DNA of 64,000 bases from Bog-473 sp963706555 (GTDB lineage: Bacteria > Actinomycetota > Acidimicrobiia > Acidimicrobiales > RAAP-2): contig OY970164.1 of assembly GCA_963706555.1 (NCBI GenBank), forward strand, positions 1,798,001-1,862,000. Direction: 5' to 3'. The notes beneath the pieces are model-generated. The model was given only the letters and a program-made list of their open reading frames with translations, was not told where the DNA came from and did no database searches. Both the position numbers and the translations under genes were made by a program. Positions 25,034 to 34,419 of this stretch are shown in pieces (within the stretch, counting starts at the first letter, position 1; each line of letters begins with the position of its first letter).

Positions 25034-25993
25034 TTGCCGAGGAGCCCTGTGTCACGGAAGAGCCCTGTGTCACGGAAACGCCCTGTGCCGCGGAAGAAAC
25101 CTGTACCCGCCGTGCCGGGACAGGTGGCGGCCGTCGTGGTGGATCACAACTCGGGGACCCTTTTGGGCGCCTGTGTGCGCTCACTCCTCGAGGACGGCGC
25201 AGCCCCTGTGGTCGTGGTGGAGAACGGCGCCGCGGGGAGCGTCGAGCGTGCGCTGGCCGCACTCCTTGCCGAAGACCCCGGGTCCCCGATCGTCGTGGTG
25301 CAGCCGGGGAAGAACGCCGGTTACGGCGCCGGCGTGAACCGGGGGCTGGCCGCCATCAGTGGTCTGTCGCCGGCGCCCCCCTGGGTGGTTGTCGCCAATC
25401 CCGATCTGCAGGTCCACCCCGGAGCCATCGACGAGTTGCGAGCGGTCCTCGAGGCGCGCCCGGCATGGGCCCTGGTCGGCCCGCGGATTTACGCCGATGA
25501 TGGAACGGTCTATCCATCGGTGCGCCGATTTCCGTCGTACCTCGACGCGGGAGGCCATGCACTGCTTGCGCTGTTCAACCCGGAGAACCGCTTCACCAAG
25601 CGCTACAACCCCGGCACCCCAGAAGGGGCGGACGTGGTCGAGGCCGATTGGGTCTCGGGCTCCTGCTTTTTGGCCCGCCGGGGCGCGATCGAAGAGCTGG
25701 GCGGCTTCGACGAGGCGTACTTCATGTACCTCGAGGACACGGACCTGTGCTGGCGGGCCCACCGGGCGGGCTGGGGGATCGGGTTCACCGGTGGGGCCGG
25801 CGTCACGCACACGCAAGGAGTGAGCACGGCGAGGCATCCGTACAAGATGATGGCTGCGCATCATCGGTCGGCGTTGCGGTTCACCGTGCGGACCACTACG
25901 GGCTGGCGGCGCGCGATGCTGCCGTTGGCTGCGGTCGTCCTGGGTTTGCGCATGGGGATGGCCACGGCGCGGCTCGCCCTCCAGCAGGCCTAG
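25034..25993 (+). CDS. GT2 glycosyltransferase, rhamnosyltransferase (WbbL)-like
   Basis: The product (about 320 residues) has the family pattern VVVVENGAAGSVERAL, NAGYGAGVNRG, VVVANPDLQVHPGAIDEL, WVSGSCFLARRGAIEELGGFDE and FMYLEDTDLCWRAHRAGWGI. It probably moves rhamnose or a similar sugar from its dTDP donor to a growing glycan. The start is unclear: TTG 25034 or a GTG shortly after. The N-terminal 25 residues are a repeat (PVSRK units) encoded by an 18-bp tandem repeat, which is basic and unlike homologous starts. It closes the operon. Confidence 0.88.
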   Translation: MPRSPVSRKSPVSRKRPVPRKKPVPAVPGQVAAVVVDHNSGTLLGACVRSLLEDGAAPVVVVENGAAGSVERALAALLAEDPGSPIVVVQPGKNAGYGAGVNRGLAAISGLSPAPPWVVVANPDLQVHPGAIDELRAVLEARPAWALVGPRIYADDGTVYPSVRRFPSYLDAGGHALLALFNPENRFTKRYNPGTPEGADVVEADWVSGSCFLARRGAIEELGGFDEAYFMYLEDTDLCWRAHRAGWGIGFTGGAGVTHTQGVSTARHPYKMMAAHHRSALRFTVRTTTGWRRAMLPLAAVVLGLRMGMATARLALQQA

Positions 25994-25996
25994 ATC

Positions 25997-27049
25997 ATGC
26001 ACCGGGTCGCCGGATCACTCGTCGCCTTCATGCTGGCGACCTCGCTGCTGGTTGGCGCACGGGTCACATCTCCGCAGCACCACCTCCGGGTCGAGCCGAT
26101 CGTGAACTTCGCCCTCCCGTCCACTGCCGCCGGATGCGGCGGGGCCACGGTTCTGGCCGGGGGCGTCGAACGGATCCCGATCACCGTGAGCACCGTGGCG
26201 GGTCAGGTCTCCGAAATGGTCAACGTCTGCATCGGCGGCCATGGCCCCTATCCGTTCGTCCTCGATTCGGGGGCCGGCGAGTCGATCATCGATCGCAGGT
26301 TGGCGACCAAGCTGCAGTTGGCCCGTCATGGATCCCCCACTGAGTTCGGCGGCGTGGGCTGCACCGGGAGCGCACAGCCGGTCGCTGTGCCCGCATGGTC
26401 GGTGGCCGGTGTCACGTTGGCTCCGCAGGAAGTGACGGCGGCAACCCTTCCGGACTTCGGTGGTGCCGGACAACCCGTGGGGCTTTTGGGCTCTGACGTG
26501 TTGAGCCGTTTCGGGGCGGTGCGTCTGGACTTCACGGCGCAGACGCTGACGTTCGGCGGACCCGAAGGACCGATGCAGCAGGACAACGCGCCGGACGTGC
26601 ACGGGCCGACTGGGCCCGAGCCGTCCGGGGTCTTGACGCAAGGCGAGGCGGGGACGACCGTACCGGTCACCGTCGTGCTCACGCCCGGCGATGTCTCGCT
26701 CAACGTCCGCTCGCAGTTCGGCCACGGGTCGGCCCGCACATTTGTCGTCGACACCGGCTCGTCCCAGTCGGTCGTGGCCAAGTCGTTGGTGAAGAGCGCG
26801 CATCTCGCCGCCACGAACCTCGCGCAGCGCCAACCCACCGTGTGCTCGGTCATCACGGCGCCGTTGGTGCACAGCGGTCAATGGTCGATTCCCGGCGTCA
26901 CCCTCCACCCCCAATTGCTCGGTGCGGTGAGCTTCGGGCCTGTCAGTCTGGACGGAACGGACGGCTTGCTCGGTTCGGACCAGTTGCGACGCTTCGGGTG
27001 GGCGATCTTCGACTACAGCGGTGGGCGGTTGATCCTCGGGTCACCCTGA
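25997..27049 (+). CDS. Secreted single-chain aspartic protease with two retropepsin-like domains
   Basis: The 350-residue product begins with a signal peptide (VAGSLVAFMLATSLLVGARV). The mature part has two similar halves. The first has FVLDSGAGESIIDRRLATKL and GLLGSDVLSRFGAVRLDF; the second has FVVDTGSSQSVVAKSLVKSA and GLLGSDQLRRFGWAIFDY. Each half supplies one D-S/T-G catalytic loop and one LGSD flap-distal segment, the layout of clan AA proteases. Thus one chain could form a pepsin-like active site. The ATG is 3 bp after the glycosyltransferase stop, so it may be read from that operon. Substrate is unknown. Confidence 0.78.
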   Translation: MHRVAGSLVAFMLATSLLVGARVTSPQHHLRVEPIVNFALPSTAAGCGGATVLAGGVERIPITVSTVAGQVSEMVNVCIGGHGPYPFVLDSGAGESIIDRRLATKLQLARHGSPTEFGGVGCTGSAQPVAVPAWSVAGVTLAPQEVTAATLPDFGGAGQPVGLLGSDVLSRFGAVRLDFTAQTLTFGGPEGPMQQDNAPDVHGPTGPEPSGVLTQGEAGTTVPVTVVLTPGDVSLNVRSQFGHGSARTFVVDTGSSQSVVAKSLVKSAHLAATNLAQRQPTVCSVITAPLVHSGQWSIPGVTLHPQLLGAVSFGPVSLDGTDGLLGSDQLRRFGWAIFDYSGGRLILGSP

Positions 27050-27083
27050 GTGGAGACGACCCGGTGGCCGCACCGGGAATTGC

Positions 27084-28809
27084 TCAGCCAGGCGCGGGCA
27101 GATGGCGCACCGGATGCCGGGGGACGACCGCGTCGAGGATGCCGAGGTGGACCACCCGGTACTCGTTGCCATGGGCGGTCAGGTATGCGGTGAAGGCAGC
27201 TTCGCTATAGCCCCCCGGACCGGGTTCGGGGTTGGAGAAGGCGGCTCCCGCCTCGGCCTCGCGTCCGGGGGCGAAGAAGAGCCACGCTTGTGGTCTGCCC
27301 CGGCGCACCGTGCGGGCCAGGCCGGCGGAACGCTGCACATCGAGGGGTGACGGACTGATCGCTACCGTGTGCGGGGCCAAGAAGTCCAGATCGTAGGCTG
27401 TCCAATAGTCGCCGTACGCGGTGCGGAGGTGATGTGCGGCCATGGACGCGATGACCTGGCGCGCTGCCTCGTTCGGATCCGACCATCCGGTGAAGAAGGC
27501 CCGGGGATGCGTCGGGACGCCGGCGGACTCGTGGGCGAGCACCACCGTCGAGAAGATGCCGGCGGCAAGCCCGATGCTGGCCAGAGCGACAGCGGCTTGT
27601 CCGGCGGAACCACGTCGCCTGACATGGGTCGGCGCCGGGGACGACGCCGTGGTCGACGCCGTTGACGTCGTGACCAGGCCGGGAAGCGACCAGATCGCGA
27701 GCAGGACGAGCAGCGGCGGCAGGTAGACGCCGTAGCGGGCGTCGGCCCAGTACCAGGACGTGGGGAAGTACGCAGATACGAAGGGGAAGGCCACCACGGC
27801 CACCCCGGCGGCCAGCACAGGAGCAGCGACGCGACCCGAGCCGGGCCGTCCACGCTGCACGGCCCAGCATGACCGCGAGCACGATGAGAAGGACCACGAA
27901 GAGCGTGTGCCCTACGGTGCTCCCTCCCACCCATGCGCCGCCCGGCACCGTCCGCAGACCCAGCTGCGTCGGGAGCACATTGTGGAAGAAGATCGACACG
28001 CGGGCTCCGTAGCCGAACCGTGCCGGCGCCGGATTGCCGAGATGCAACGAGGCGAAGCCGGTCCTCACGTTCGAGTACAGCCACGGGAGAGCGCCGACGA
28101 TGACGCCGGCTGCGGTCAGTGCCAACGGGGTGACGTGCCATGGTGCCGACCAACGGCCGCCCGCTCCCGATGGCCCTGCGTAGAGGCGATCCCAACTCGC
28201 GACCAAAAGGACAACGGCCGGGATGACGAAGTAGGCGATCTCGGGTGAGGCCCACCATCCGACGCCCGCGGCCAGTCCCAGGAGCACGCGCGTGGCGGGG
28301 CCGGCACGATGCCGGTACACCCGCAGCGCGCAGAGCACAAGGAATAGCCCACAGGACAACGTGGCGCCCCGAAAACCGATTTCGCGTACCGAGTTCCATA
28401 CGGCGGCGTAGGGCCAGACCCAGACCAGAGCTGCGCCCATGGCGGCCAGCCGTCGGTTGGTGTGACCGGTGCGGAGCACGAAGTAGACCAGGACGGAAGC
28501 CGCTGCGGCCAGGACGGCCGGGGTGCCATTGAGGCCCATCGGGCCCCCGTTGATCGATCCCAGCACGGCTGCGACCACGTAGGGCTCGGTCCCGCCGTAG
28601 TGCTGGCCCCAGTAGAAGGCATCGAGATGGCCGGCCAGGATGCCGCGCCCCATGAGTCCCACCACGGCCTCGTCCCCGAAGAGGGACATATGGGCGAGCA
28701 ACCACACGCGGAGGAGAATTCCGTAGACCCCGGCCAAGGCCACGAGGATCCACGGCACGACGTTCGCCGCGGCAACGGCGGCGTTGCCCGCTTTCCTGGG
28801 GGGATTCAC
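27084..28809 (-). CDS. Polytopic membrane glycosyltransferase (GT39/ArnT-like), frameshifted
   Basis: The N-terminal frame encodes about ten hydrophobic helices with the early acidic loop SLFGDEAVVGLMGRGIL and FYWGQHYGGTEPY, typical of GT-C enzymes using polyprenyl-linked sugars. Around 27825-27860 homology-like content stops (GRAAWTARLGSRR) and resumes in another frame with RVAAPVLAAGVAVVAFPF, SAYFPTSWYWADARYGVYLPPL and a soluble C-terminal domain ending at 27084. Deleting one base joins the two. The start is GTG 28809 or TTG 28824. It converges on the protease gene. Confidence 0.78.
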
Positions 28810-28872
28810 GCGCAGGAGGCCCAACGAGTTGGGACAGGTGGGGCGAGGACGTCGAGAACCAAGGAATGCGCG

Positions 28873-29742
28873 CTACTGCGGTCGCCGCAGCTGGAGCGTG
28901 GCGCGGATCCGGCGCTCAAGACGGCGCCGCAGGCGCTCTTCGGACCCGGCCAACTGTGCCTGCAACCATCGGGACTCCGCCTGGGCGCGCTCGAGCTCGA
29001 GCTCGAGCGCGGCAATCTTCGACTCCGCTGACCGGATGGTGGACCGGAGCTCTTCAACCCGGCTGACCGTGGTGTTGTACCGAATGTCGAGCTCCGAACT
29101 CGCCAAGGCGCCGTGGAAGAACCAGTCGTGGGCGCTGAGCACCGGCCGAACGGCGTCGGAAGCGTCGTACTCGACACACGTCACTGCGTCTTCGCCGAAG
29201 ACGTCGACGAATGAGCTCACCAACACGGCGTTGTCGAAGCAGTAGATGTTGTCGGGGGTACTGAAGCGACCCTCTTGGGTCACGATGTGGGAGTACTCGG
29301 CGAAACTGACGTCGAGCCCGTAGCCCGCAAGGGTGATGTAGAGGGACTCGGCCACCTCGTCCGGGTCCCGCAGGACGAGGCAGATGTGAGGTGCGAAACC
29401 CGCTCCTTCGAGGCTCTTCTTGAGCCGGCCCAATTCTTCGGGCTGGTCGAAGAGGCAGGCGAACTCCTCCGAAGAAAGAAGCACCTTCGGACATTCCGAG
29501 GCCTCGATTTCTTCGATGAGCTGGTCCAGGGTCCCGCTCGCCGGGTCGAAATGGGCATGGCCGCGGAGTTCCCAGGCCACGTTGGTATGGCTGTCGATCT
29601 CGTCGGGGTTGGGGCGTACCCCGGTGAGCGGGTAGAGGATTCCTTGCTGCCGCAATTCGGCGCGATGTCGTGTGAACAGCGTCTGAAGTGAGGTGGACCC
29701 CGTCTTATGGGCTCCGACGTGGATCAGCGCAGTTCGGCTCAT
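28873..29742 (-). CDS. Sulfotransferase-like P-loop protein with C-terminal coiled coil
   Basis: The product (about 289 residues) starts MSRTALIHVGAHKTGSTSLQ, the PAPS-binding P-loop of bacterial sulfotransferase-like proteins, followed by LLSSEEFACLF and ICLVLRDPDEVAESLY, the 3'-phosphate-binding RDP segment. The last 70 residues (VEELRSTIRSAESKIAALELELERAQAE) form a coiled coil with a basic tail. The frame is open upstream to 29997, but ATG 29742 matches the domain start. The next gene upstream, 163 bp away, is an arylsulfatase, the chemically opposite activity. Confidence 0.75.
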   Translation of the reverse strand: MSRTALIHVGAHKTGSTSLQTLFTRHRAELRQQGILYPLTGVRPNPDEIDSHTNVAWELRGHAHFDPASGTLDQLIEEIEASECPKVLLSSEEFACLFDQPEELGRLKKSLEGAGFAPHICLVLRDPDEVAESLYITLAGYGLDVSFAEYSHIVTQEGRFSTPDNIYCFDNAVLVSSFVDVFGEDAVTCVEYDASDAVRPVLSAHDWFFHGALASSELDIRYNTTVSRVEELRSTIRSAESKIAALELELERAQAESRWLQAQLAGSEERLRRRLERRIRATLQLRRPQ

Positions 29743-29905
29743 GCCGCGCGCCACGAGCCCGTGCGAAGCCGCAACCTGGGGTCCGTCCTCATCACGAGAG
29801 GACAGGCTACAGCCCCGGCTTCGGGATTCCGGTGCCGGTCCCGTCTCGGACACCCCGAAAGGAGGAGAAGGCCCCAAGGGGGGACGTGCTCCGTCGCCCG
29901 GCCGC

Positions 29906-32179
29906 TCACTGCATGGCGATGATCGCGTCGACCTCCTCTTCGGGATCGATGAAGGGCTCGCCGTCGACCTCGACGAAGAGCGAGTCGATGGTGCCACCGA
30001 AACAGAAGGGCGGCGCGAACTCGTCGGTCACGGGAAGGCCGTTGCTGTAGCCGCATGTGATGCCGGCCCCGGTCACTGAGAACCGCCCGGGGGTGAAGAA
30101 CTCGATGGTCCCCTCTGCGACGACACGACGGTCGGCCACGAGCCGCGCTCGACCCCGGTGCTCACCGACCTTGGCGTAGTCGAAGGCGAGGGTGTGGGGG
30201 CCCGGGTCGAGGCGTACCTCACCGCGAAGGTGATCGGGCCGGGTCGCTGCCCGGTTGTGGACGTAGTGCAGCGCGCCACCGGCCACATAGAGGCACCAGC
30301 CTCCGAGCAACGAGCCCTGTGAGAGAAGCACGCCTTCGGCGCCGCCTTGCGGAATCGTGACCTCGGCCACCACGCGATGGGTGCGGTTCTTCACGTTCAC
30401 GGCCACGAGCTCGGGAACCGGTGACGCACCTTGGTAATAGTCGTAGCGCTGTCGATGCGGCACGCTCAGCGGTCGTTCGGTGACGAGGACGGGCAATGGG
30501 CGCGGGTCGAGGGGCAGCACCTGGTAGCGACCCGCCTCGACCCACCAGCGCTCGACCATCTGCGCCAGGCGTGCCGGTTCCGCCCGCGCCAGGTCGTGGC
30601 ACTCCGATGGGTCCACCGCAACGTGGTAAAGCTCCCATTCGTCGTCGTCAATGCCAGGGTCGATCTGCATGATCGGGTGGTAGGTCACGGCCTTCCAACC
30701 TTCGTGGTACAGGGCGCGGCAGCCGAACATCTCGTAGTACTGCGTGGTATGGGTATCCGGGGAAGCGGGATCTGCGATGGAGGCGAAGAAACTCGTCCCC
30801 TCGATCGGACGTTGGGTGACGCCACGGATCTCCTCGGGTGCGTCGATCCCCACGGCTTCCAGCACTGTCGGCACGATGTCGATCGCATGGACGTACTGGC
30901 GACGGAACCCCGCCCCACCCTGTGCCCCGCCCCGGGGCCAGTGCACGATCAGGGGGTCGGCCACCCCACCCTCGTGCACCTCGCGCTTCCAGCGGCGGAA
31001 CGGCGTATTGCCGGCCACGGTCCAGCCCCAGGGGTAGTTGTTGTGCCAGCGGGGGCCGCCGATCTCGTCGATGTGCGCCAACGCTTCATCCAGCGTGGTC
31101 GTCACACCGTTCCACGGCCGCACGTCGTTCAGCGATCCGGTCGGGCCGCCTTCTGAGCTCGCGCCGTTGTCCGAGAGCACGAAGAGCAACGTGTTGTCGA
31201 GGTCGCCCGTATGGCGGAGGTACTCGACCAACCGTCCTATCTCATGATCTGTGTGCGAGAGGAAGCCGGCGAACGCCTCCATGAAGCGCGCGTACAGGCG
31301 GCGCTCGTCAGCGGACAGCGAGGTCCATGCGGGGACCCAGTCCGGTCGGGCCGAGAGCTCGGTGCCTTCGGGCAGGACACCCAGCTCGATCTGGCGACGG
31401 GCGGTGGCCTCGCGCCACTGGTCCCAGCCGTCGTCGAAGGCCCCGTGATAGCGCGCGATCCACTTCGACGGGGATTGGTGCGGTGAGTGGCAGGCGCCCG
31501 TGGCGAGATACACGAAGAACGGCTTGTCCGGATCGGTAGCCCGCAGGTCGCGCACGTTGCCGATCGCACGATCGACCAGGTCTGTCGTGAGGTGGTACCC
31601 CTCCTCGGGCCCGTACGGCGGGCTCACCAGGTGGTTGTCGTGGATCAGATTGGGGACGAACTGGTGGGTTTCCCCCGACATGAAGCCGTAGAACCGCTCG
31701 AAGCCACGGCCGAGCGGCCAACGGGCCCTGGAGGCCCCGGAGTGGCACTCGTCCTCAGGGGTGAGATGCCATTTGCCGATGGCGTACGCCGCGTACCCGG
31801 CCTCGACGAGGATCTCGGAGAGGAAACCGTTGGCGAACGGGATCCGCGAGTTGTAGCCCGGATAGCCGGCCGCAATCTCGATCACACGCCCCATGCCGTT
31901 CGAATGGTGGTTCCGGCCGGTCAACACGCACGAGCGCGTCGGGGAGCACAGCGCGGTGGTGTGAAAGTTGGAGTACCGCAGGCCCTCCTCGGCCAAGCGG
32001 TCGAAGGTGGGGGTGGCGATGTCCGACCCGAAGCAGCCGAGCTGCGCATACCCGACGTCGTCGAGAACGACGATGACCACGTTCGGCGCACCCGAGGGAG
32101 CCCTCGTCGGTTCGGGCCAGCTCGGCGTCGACTCGTCGAAGTAGCGCCCGATCACTCCGGCAAACGGTTCATCCCGCAC
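29906..32179 (-). CDS. Arylsulfatase
   Basis: The 757-residue enzyme hydrolyses sulfate esters. It has the metal site PNVVIVVLDDVGYAQLGCFG, the formylglycine motif CSPTRSCVLTGR (the Cys of CSPTR is modified), GKWHLTPEDEC, and a late VLSDNGASSEGG. A beta-rich C-terminal domain from about residue 560 resembles the extension of large actinobacterial arylsulfatases. No signal peptide is seen, so it may be cytoplasmic. GTG 32179 lies inside the tag gene (11-bp overlap), with AAAGGGGTGAG ahead of it. A formylglycine-generating enzyme gene is not in the window. Confidence 0.93.
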   Translation of the reverse strand: MRDEPFAGVIGRYFDESTPSWPEPTRAPSGAPNVVIVVLDDVGYAQLGCFGSDIATPTFDRLAEEGLRYSNFHTTALCSPTRSCVLTGRNHHSNGMGRVIEIAAGYPGYNSRIPFANGFLSEILVEAGYAAYAIGKWHLTPEDECHSGASRARWPLGRGFERFYGFMSGETHQFVPNLIHDNHLVSPPYGPEEGYHLTTDLVDRAIGNVRDLRATDPDKPFFVYLATGACHSPHQSPSKWIARYHGAFDDGWDQWREATARRQIELGVLPEGTELSARPDWVPAWTSLSADERRLYARFMEAFAGFLSHTDHEIGRLVEYLRHTGDLDNTLLFVLSDNGASSEGGPTGSLNDVRPWNGVTTTLDEALAHIDEIGGPRWHNNYPWGWTVAGNTPFRRWKREVHEGGVADPLIVHWPRGGAQGGAGFRRQYVHAIDIVPTVLEAVGIDAPEEIRGVTQRPIEGTSFFASIADPASPDTHTTQYYEMFGCRALYHEGWKAVTYHPIMQIDPGIDDDEWELYHVAVDPSECHDLARAEPARLAQMVERWWVEAGRYQVLPLDPRPLPVLVTERPLSVPHRQRYDYYQGASPVPELVAVNVKNRTHRVVAEVTIPQGGAEGVLLSQGSLLGGWCLYVAGGALHYVHNRAATRPDHLRGEVRLDPGPHTLAFDYAKVGEHRGRARLVADRRVVAEGTIEFFTPGRFSVTGAGITCGYSNGLPVTDEFAPPFCFGGTIDSLFVEVDGEPFIDPEEEVDAIIAMQ

Positions 32180-32840
32180 TTCTCACCCCTTTCGCGCCCG
32201 TCGGGCGTGACTCTGAAGATTCTCCGCCCAACGTCAGCTCGGCATAGCGGAAGCAGTCCACCATGTGGTCGTTGACCAACCCGGCCGCCTGCATGTGCGC
32301 GTAACAAACGGTTGGTCCGACGAAACGGAAGCCACGTGCGCGCAGATCGGTGCTCAGGGCGTCTGAGATCGGGGTCGTGGCGGGGAGCTGCTCCATCCGC
32401 CGCCATTTGTTCACCTTCGGGCGTCCTCCGACGAACGACCACATGTAGGCGTCGAACGAGCCGAATTCTTTTTGGACGGCCAGGAAATGATTGGCGTTGC
32501 GTACCGTCGCCTCGACCTTGGCCCTGTTGCGGACGATACCGGGGTCCAGCAGGATCTTGTCGATCCGCTTCGGAGTGAAACGCGCCACCTTCTGCGCGTC
32601 GAAGTCGGCAAAGCGACGGCGGTAGCCGTCGCGCTTCTTGAGGATGGTGAGCCAGCTCAGCCCAGCTTGCGCCCCCTCGAGCACCAGGAACTCGAAGTGC
32701 GTGCGGTCGTCGTGCACGGGGACGCCCCACTCGGTGTCGTGATACGGGACGTTCCACGGTCCCTGGGCCCACTGACAGCGGGGACGGTCGTCGGCGATGA
32801 AGGCGTCAGGATCGATCGGGGCGGATTTCGCGGGGGTCAC
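32169..32840 (-). CDS. tag: DNA-3-methyladenine glycosylase I
   Basis: The 223-residue enzyme removes 3-methyladenine from alkylated DNA. It has CQWAQGPWNVPYHDTEWGVPVHDD, FEFLVLEGAQAGLSWLTILKKRDGYRRRF, the helix-hairpin-helix region and FVGPTVCYAHMQAAGLVNDH, with Cys and His residues that ligate zinc in the Tag family. GTG 32840 is the start; its end overlaps the arylsulfatase start, suggesting one transcript without obvious common function. Confidence 0.94.
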   Translation of the reverse strand: MTPAKSAPIDPDAFIADDRPRCQWAQGPWNVPYHDTEWGVPVHDDRTHFEFLVLEGAQAGLSWLTILKKRDGYRRRFADFDAQKVARFTPKRIDKILLDPGIVRNRAKVEATVRNANHFLAVQKEFGSFDAYMWSFVGGRPKVNKWRRMEQLPATTPISDALSTDLRARGFRFVGPTVCYAHMQAAGLVNDHMVDCFRYAELTLGGESSESRPTGAKGVRSAG

Positions 32841-32949
32841 GGCTTGACACTATGTGCCGGCTGACCGGCGCTCCTCGCCCGACGTCGCCTCGCCACCCAC
32901 CGACGCCCGGCGAGGCGCCCCGCCGAGGCGTTCTCACCCGGGGATCCCC

Positions 32950-32980
32950 CATTGCCGTTGCCGGGTCGCCATCGGCAATG
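32950..32980 (+). promoter_or_regulatory. Inverted repeat upstream of the aldehyde dehydrogenase gene
   Basis: CATTGCCG (32950-32957) and CGGCAATG (32973-32980) are an exact 8-bp inverted repeat ending 8 bp before the GTG start. It could be an operator or a leader hairpin; no clear promoter boxes accompany it. Confidence 0.5.
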
Positions 32981-32988
32981 ATCAGAGC

Positions 32989-34365
32989 GTGGAGAATGAA
33001 GCGAGCGGCACAACCCTCGTCCGCAATCCCGCGACTGGTCAGGACATCACCCGGGTCCCCTCGCTCAGCGAGCCCGAGGTGGACGCAGCCATCGCCCGTG
33101 CCGCCACGGCCTTCGAGACGTGGCGACAGGTGGGACCCGGCGACCGTGCACGCTTGTTGCGCCGCTTCGCGGCCGCCGTGGACGCGCACTGCGAGGAACT
33201 GGCTTCGCTCGAGGTGGCGAACGCCGGCCACGTCATCGGGAATGCCCGCTGGGAGGCGGGCAATGTGCGCGACGTGCTCGAGTACTACGCAGCGGCGCCC
33301 GAACGGCACAGCGGGCTCCAGATACCGGTCCCCGGCGGCGTGGACCTGACGTTTCATGAGCCGCTGGGCGTGGTGGGGATCATTGTCCCCTGGAACTTCC
33401 CCATGGCCATCGCCGGTTGGGGCTTCGCCCCCGCGCTGGCCGCGGGCAACACGGTGGTACTCAAACCGGCCGAGCTCACCCCGCTCAGCGCCTTGCGCAT
33501 AGGAGAATTGGCGCTGGAGGCAGGGCTCCCGGAGGGAGTGCTGCAGATGCTGCCGGGCAAGGGCAGTGTCGTGGGGCAGCGCTTCGTGACGCATCCGGCC
33601 GTCCGCAAAATCTGCTTCACCGGTTCGACGGAAGTCGGGCGGACCATAATGGCCGGTTGCGCCGAGCAGGTGAAACGGGTCACGCTCGAGCTCGGAGGCA
33701 AGAGCGCCAACATCGTCTTCGCCGATGCCGACGTCGCGTTGGCCGCGGCGCGTACCCCCTCCGGGGTCTTCGACAACGCCGGGCAGGACTGCTGCGCCCG
33801 TTCGCGCGTTCTGGTCCAGCGATCTGTCTACGAGGAGTTCCTGGCCCTCTTAGAGCCGGCGGTGGCCGGGGTGGTGGTGGGCGACCCCACAGAGGAGGCC
33901 ACCGAGATGGGCCCGCTGATTTCGGAGGCTCACCTGGCCGCGGTCTCCTCCTTCGTGCCGGACGGAGCGCCCGTGGCATTCCGAGGATCGTGCCCCGAGG
34001 GCCGGGGAAACTGGTTCGCCCCCACCGTGCTGGCCCCGGTCGACCCGTGGGACCGTGCGGCGACCGAGGAGATCTTCGGGCCGGTCGTCGTCGTCATCCC
34101 CTTCGAGGACGAGGCCCACGCGGTACAGATGGCCAACGACACCCCTTACGGGCTGTCCGGGTCGCTCTGGACCCGCGACGTCGGTCGGGCGCTGCGCGTG
34201 GCGCGGGCGATCGAGACCGGGACGCTGTCGGTCAACTCGCACTCGTCGGTTCGCTACTGGACGCCTTTCGGTGGCGCCAAGCAGTCCGGTATCGGACGGG
34301 AGCTCGGGCCCGACGCCCTGGACGCATTCAGCGACGTGAAGAACGTCTTCATCAGTTCTGACTGA
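32989..34365 (+). CDS. NAD(P)+-dependent aldehyde dehydrogenase
   Basis: The product (about 458 residues) has the ALDH landmarks: VVGIIVPWNFPMAIAGWGFA, KPAELTPLSAL, the cofactor FTGSTEVGRTIM, catalytic Glu in LELGGKSANIVF, catalytic Cys in FDNAGQDCCARSRV, and EEIFGPVVVVIPF. The GTG at 32989 is chosen because the longer frame upstream is proline/arginine-rich. It probably oxidises an aldehyde made by the SDR whose gene follows on the same strand, but an insertion element now separates them. Confidence 0.92.
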   Translation: MENEASGTTLVRNPATGQDITRVPSLSEPEVDAAIARAATAFETWRQVGPGDRARLLRRFAAAVDAHCEELASLEVANAGHVIGNARWEAGNVRDVLEYYAAAPERHSGLQIPVPGGVDLTFHEPLGVVGIIVPWNFPMAIAGWGFAPALAAGNTVVLKPAELTPLSALRIGELALEAGLPEGVLQMLPGKGSVVGQRFVTHPAVRKICFTGSTEVGRTIMAGCAEQVKRVTLELGGKSANIVFADADVALAAARTPSGVFDNAGQDCCARSRVLVQRSVYEEFLALLEPAVAGVVVGDPTEEATEMGPLISEAHLAAVSSFVPDGAPVAFRGSCPEGRGNWFAPTVLAPVDPWDRAATEEIFGPVVVVIPFEDEAHAVQMANDTPYGLSGSLWTRDVGRALRVARAIETGTLSVNSHSSVRYWTPFGGAKQSGIGRELGPDALDAFSDVKNVFISSD

Positions 34366-34419
34366 CCGGAACAGCGCAGAGTGAGGAGTGCAATGAGACG
34401 CCCTATGTCAAGCCATAAG

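Noticed and set aside
24548..25993. 481-residue frame covering the second GT2
   Set aside because: The N-terminal part is a shadow of the preceding glycosyltransferase; real sequence begins after 25032.
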